7,709 bases of DNA. Origin: Aquificaceae bacterium (GTDB lineage: Bacteria; Aquificota; Aquificia; Aquificales; Aquificaceae). Location of the stretch: positions 1 to 7,709 of the forward strand of contig WFYH01000186.1 in assembly GCA_015490215.1 (NCBI GenBank), written 5' to 3'. The notes under the pieces were generated by a model. It was not told the DNA's origin and searched no databases. It saw only the letters and a program-made list of their open reading frames with translations. Numbering within the stretch: position 1 is the first letter of the stretch; every line of letters begins with the position of its first letter. Shown here piece after piece: positions 5,460 through 7,709 of this stretch. A program made the translations under genes and the position numbers.

Positions 5460-5611
5460 CTTCACCCGGAGGGATATATATGTGCAAGACTGCGGATATC
5501 ATTCCAAAATTGGAGCATATCCGCAATGCTGATATAAACGAGTTAGCAGAAACTCCGCACGCCGCCTTAGGAATATTTAAAAATAAGGAAGAAATCATAT
5601 TGAGGAGATGA
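5456..5611 (+). CDS. 51-residue ORF of unknown function between integrase remnant and restriction-modification gene
   Basis: The ATG at 5456-5458 overlaps the integrase-remnant stop as ATGA and has GGAGGA about 8 bases upstream. A second in-frame ATG (5480-5482) has its own GGAGGG 7 bases upstream. The longer form begins MTSPGGIYMCK. The shared part contains an amphipathic helix (ADIIPKLEHIR) and the segment NELAETPHAALGIF, and ends KEEIILRR. The stop TGA overlaps the first possible start of the restriction-modification gene, again as ATGA. No membrane segment or zinc motif is present and I do not recognise the family. Position suggests a small accessory or control protein for the restriction-modification enzyme, or the cut end of an older gene. 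Two good start signals and tight coupling favour expression. Confidence 0.5.
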   Translation: MTSPGGIYMCKTADIIPKLEHIRNADINELAETPHAALGIFKNKEEIILRR

Positions 5612-5616
5612 GGAAG

Positions 5617-7709
5617 ATGGTAAAAAACTGGAAACCAATAATACTAAAAAGATTTGAAGATCTGGATCCTAAAAAGGAAATTCTTACAATTTTTGATGAA
5701 AAGAGTAAAAAGATAGATTTTCAAAGTTGTATTAAACAACATCAAAAACAAAACTTTGAAGATGAGGCTTACATAAGGACTTATCTCGTTTTGAGACTTA
5801 TAAAGGAGCTTGGTTATCCATGTGAAGCGATAGAATTAGAGAAAAAGTATTCTATAGGTCATCCTTCTAAAAAAGAAGCTCGTTTAGATATTCTTGTTAA
5901 AACTAAAAAGGGTCATCCATTTATGTTATTGGAGTGCAAAACCCCGGATAACTTTATCAAAGAGAAAGATAGTGCCATAGAAAATCAACTTTTCGCAATT
6001 GCTAAGCAAGAAATAAGAGGTAAAATAAAACCAAAATACTTAGTCCTATATACAATAGAAATTGAAAACGGAGAAGTTTTAGATAGGGCAATTATAATAG
6101 ATTTTGAACGATTCCCAACTTATGAAGATTGGAAAGAGGCAGGAGAACCTTCATTAGATGAGATACCGGCGGACTATGGTACGGCGAAAAAATATACATA
6201 TGCCAATATAGAGAAGCCAGATACAATTAGTGGTTTAAAACCTTTAAGGAAGGATTATACTCTTGCAGACTTTGAAAAACTGAGAGTAGATCTGCACAAC
6301 AAATTATGGGCTGGAGGTGAAGCTGATTATAACGATATATTCTATCATTTAATCAAAATCATGCTCGTTAAAATATACGATGAGTTATCTACGCCCGAAG
6401 GAGAGATTTACGATTTTCAAATATTTTATAAAAATGGTAAACCAGAAACACCAATAGAACTGGCAAAAAGATTAGAAGAAAAATACAAAATCGCCTTGAA
6501 AGAACTTTTAAACTATGATAACGAAAAAATAAAAGAAATACCTTTGGTTGAGAGAGATAAATTTACTTATGAAAAGTTATTTTATGCCGTAGAAAAGCTC
6601 CAAGAAGTTTCCTTAACGGAGAATGTTCATAGCAAAGAAGAAGATGTCTTAGGTTTATTCTTTGAGAGCATACTACAGAATGAATTTAAGCAGAGTAAAG
6701 GACAGTACTTCACCCATAAAAATATTGTCAGATTTCTGATTTATGCATTAGAGTTAGATAAATTAGCAATACACAAGTTGAATCAAACATACCCACACTT
6801 CCCATATATTATTGATCCTGCGGCTGGTAGTGGCACATTCCTCATTGAAGCAATGAAAATTATTACAAAAGAAGTGCTAAAAAATAAAGATAAATTAAAA
6901 CTAACTCGTTTTTTAAAGGAAAAAATAAAGGACTTAGAAGATCCTAATAAGAAACATCGTTGGGCAGAAGATTATATTTATGGGATTGAGCCGAACGCTC
7001 GTTTAGGTTTAGCAACCAAACTAAACATGATTCTGCATGGCGACGGAAACATGAATATTTTTATTGAAGACGGCTTAATGCCTTTCAAGATAAATGGTAA
7101 GCCTTATTATACAAGAAAGTGGAAAGGAAAAGATGTTGGTTTATTGGCTGAAAGTGAAGAAACAAGTATTTATCCAAAGCTGATAAATGGGCGTTTTGAT
7201 GTAGTGATGTCAAATCCGCCTTTCTCCATGAAGATTGAAGCAATGAGGTCTTACAGATACATAAAAGATACCTTTGTCTTTTATGATAAGAAAAATTCGG
7301 AGAATCTATTTATAGAAAGATGGTTCCAGCTATTAGCACCTAAAGGAAGATTGGGGGTTGTGTTGCCGGAAAGTGTTTTTGATACTAAAGAAAATCTGTA
7401 TATCAGGAATTTCCTTTATAAGTACTTCAAACTAAAGGCTATTATCAGCCTGCCTGAGGAAGCTTTTGAGCCTTACACATCAACAAAGGTTAGTTTGTTA
7501 ATTGCGGAAAGGAAAACCGATAAAGATGTTGAAGAATGGAAAAATAAATGGAGAGAGTATGCAAAAGAATACAATAAATTAAGGAATTCAAAAATAATTC
7601 AATTTTTCATAGAGAACGACAAAATCCTTAATTCTTTCAGAAAATTTTTGGACAAGCATAATATTGAAATAGATTACTCAAAGGTTCTGGTTCAAGATTT
7701 GCTGAATGA
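5617..7709 (+). CDS. Single-chain restriction-modification protein (type IIG-like: nuclease plus N6-adenine methyltransferase), partial at the right edge
   Basis: The frame is open for 697 codons to the window end. Residues about 45-150 form a PD-(D/E)xK nuclease of the type I HsdR N-terminal kind: Asp91 in ARLDILV, then Glu107 and Lys109 in LLECKTPDN. A helical linker follows. The methyltransferase begins with KGQYFTHKNIVRFL (361-374), has the AdoMet-binding motif IIDPAAGSGTF (398-408), GIEPNARLGLATKLNM (456-471), and catalytic NPPF (533-536) in FDVVMSNPPFS. ESVF and a charged helical stretch follow. The target recognition domain should lie beyond the edge. Such enzymes methylate adenine in a specific site and cut unmodified DNA. 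ATG 5617 is preferred because GGAG lies 9 bases upstream; ATG 5608 overlaps the previous stop (ATGA) but sits directly against that site. The AT-rich codons contrast with the left half of the window and point to horizontal transfer. Confidence 0.88.
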   Translation, partial: MVKNWKPIILKRFEDLDPKKEILTIFDEKSKKIDFQSCIKQHQKQNFEDEAYIRTYLVLRLIKELGYPCEAIELEKKYSIGHPSKKEARLDILVKTKKGHPFMLLECKTPDNFIKEKDSAIENQLFAIAKQEIRGKIKPKYLVLYTIEIENGEVLDRAIIIDFERFPTYEDWKEAGEPSLDEIPADYGTAKKYTYANIEKPDTISGLKPLRKDYTLADFEKLRVDLHNKLWAGGEADYNDIFYHLIKIMLVKIYDELSTPEGEIYDFQIFYKNGKPETPIELAKRLEEKYKIALKELLNYDNEKIKEIPLVERDKFTYEKLFYAVEKLQEVSLTENVHSKEEDVLGLFFESILQNEFKQSKGQYFTHKNIVRFLIYALELDKLAIHKLNQTYPHFPYIIDPAAGSGTFLIEAMKIITKEVLKNKDKLKLTRFLKEKIKDLEDPNKKHRWAEDYIYGIEPNARLGLATKLNMILHGDGNMNIFIEDGLMPFKINGKPYYTRKWKGKDVGLLAESEETSIYPKLINGRFDVVMSNPPFSMKIEAMRSYRYIKDTFVFYDKKNSENLFIERWFQLLAPKGRLGVVLPESVFDTKENLYIRNFLYKYFKLKAIISLPEEAFEPYTSTKVSLLIAERKTDKDVEEWKNKWREYAKEYNKLRNSKIIQFFIENDKILNSFRKFLDKHNIEIDYSKVLVQDLLN

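Noticed and set aside
5407..5598. Minus-strand ORF of 63 codons
   Set aside because: Antisense to the 51-residue ORF, which has far better start signals.
7701..7709. Stop codon of the restriction-modification gene at the last three bases
   Set aside because: The TGA at 7707-7709 is out of frame with the ORF, which reads CTG AAT GA at the edge and so continues beyond the window.

Overview
The window reads as chromosomal DNA from a thermophilic bacterium, most likely of the Aquificales (Aquifex/Hydrogenobacter/Thermocrinis type). This is inferred from Lys/Glu-rich, Gln-poor proteins, an archaeal-type ADH synthase/aldolase and an operon of functionally unrelated genes. No sequence search was possible, so the lineage call is provisional. 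Bases 1 to about 5050 look like host DNA of moderate GC. From about 5460 to the end the DNA is clearly AT-rich and looks acquired.

Bases 1-3068 (minus strand) hold a four-gene operon, read from high to low coordinates: a TonB-family envelope protein, a DhnA/MJ0400-type aldolase (2-amino-3,7-dideoxy-D-threo-hept-6-ulosonate synthase type), the enoyl-ACP reductase FabI, and the first 246 codons of a molybdopterin oxidoreductase that runs off the left edge. Spacing is 3 bp, 13 bp and a GTGA start/stop overlap. Divergent to it is uppP (undecaprenyl-diphosphatase). The two transcription units share a very short, symmetrical promoter with back-to-back TATAAT boxes inside a perfect 8-bp dyad, and uppP appears to be leaderless.

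Bases 3865-5051 (minus strand) hold a toxin-antitoxin pair (ribbon-helix-helix antitoxin, PIN-domain toxin), then a frameshifted and truncated YdjM/DUF457-type membrane hydrolase, then a small membrane-anchored coiled-coil protein. A diverged 36-37 bp copy of the 3' end of the coiled-coil gene is fused to the broken end of the hydrolase, which records a past duplication or recombination.

Bases 5086-5459 (plus strand) are a scar of mobile DNA. A good promoter and ribosome binding site lead into a 36-residue ORF. It is followed out of frame by a short piece of a restriction-type helicase, which is fused in frame to the last 28 or so residues of a tyrosine recombinase, including the catalytic tyrosine motif. 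An unrecognised 51-codon ORF follows, overlapping the recombinase stop by ATGA and ending at the start region of a large single-chain restriction-modification protein (N-terminal PD-ExK nuclease, then N6-adenine methyltransferase). That protein is still open at the right edge after 697 codons. Together, bases 5086-7709 look like a small defence island built at an integrase site. No rRNA, tRNA, CRISPR array or complete insertion sequence was seen, and no gene-free stretch exceeds 300 bases.
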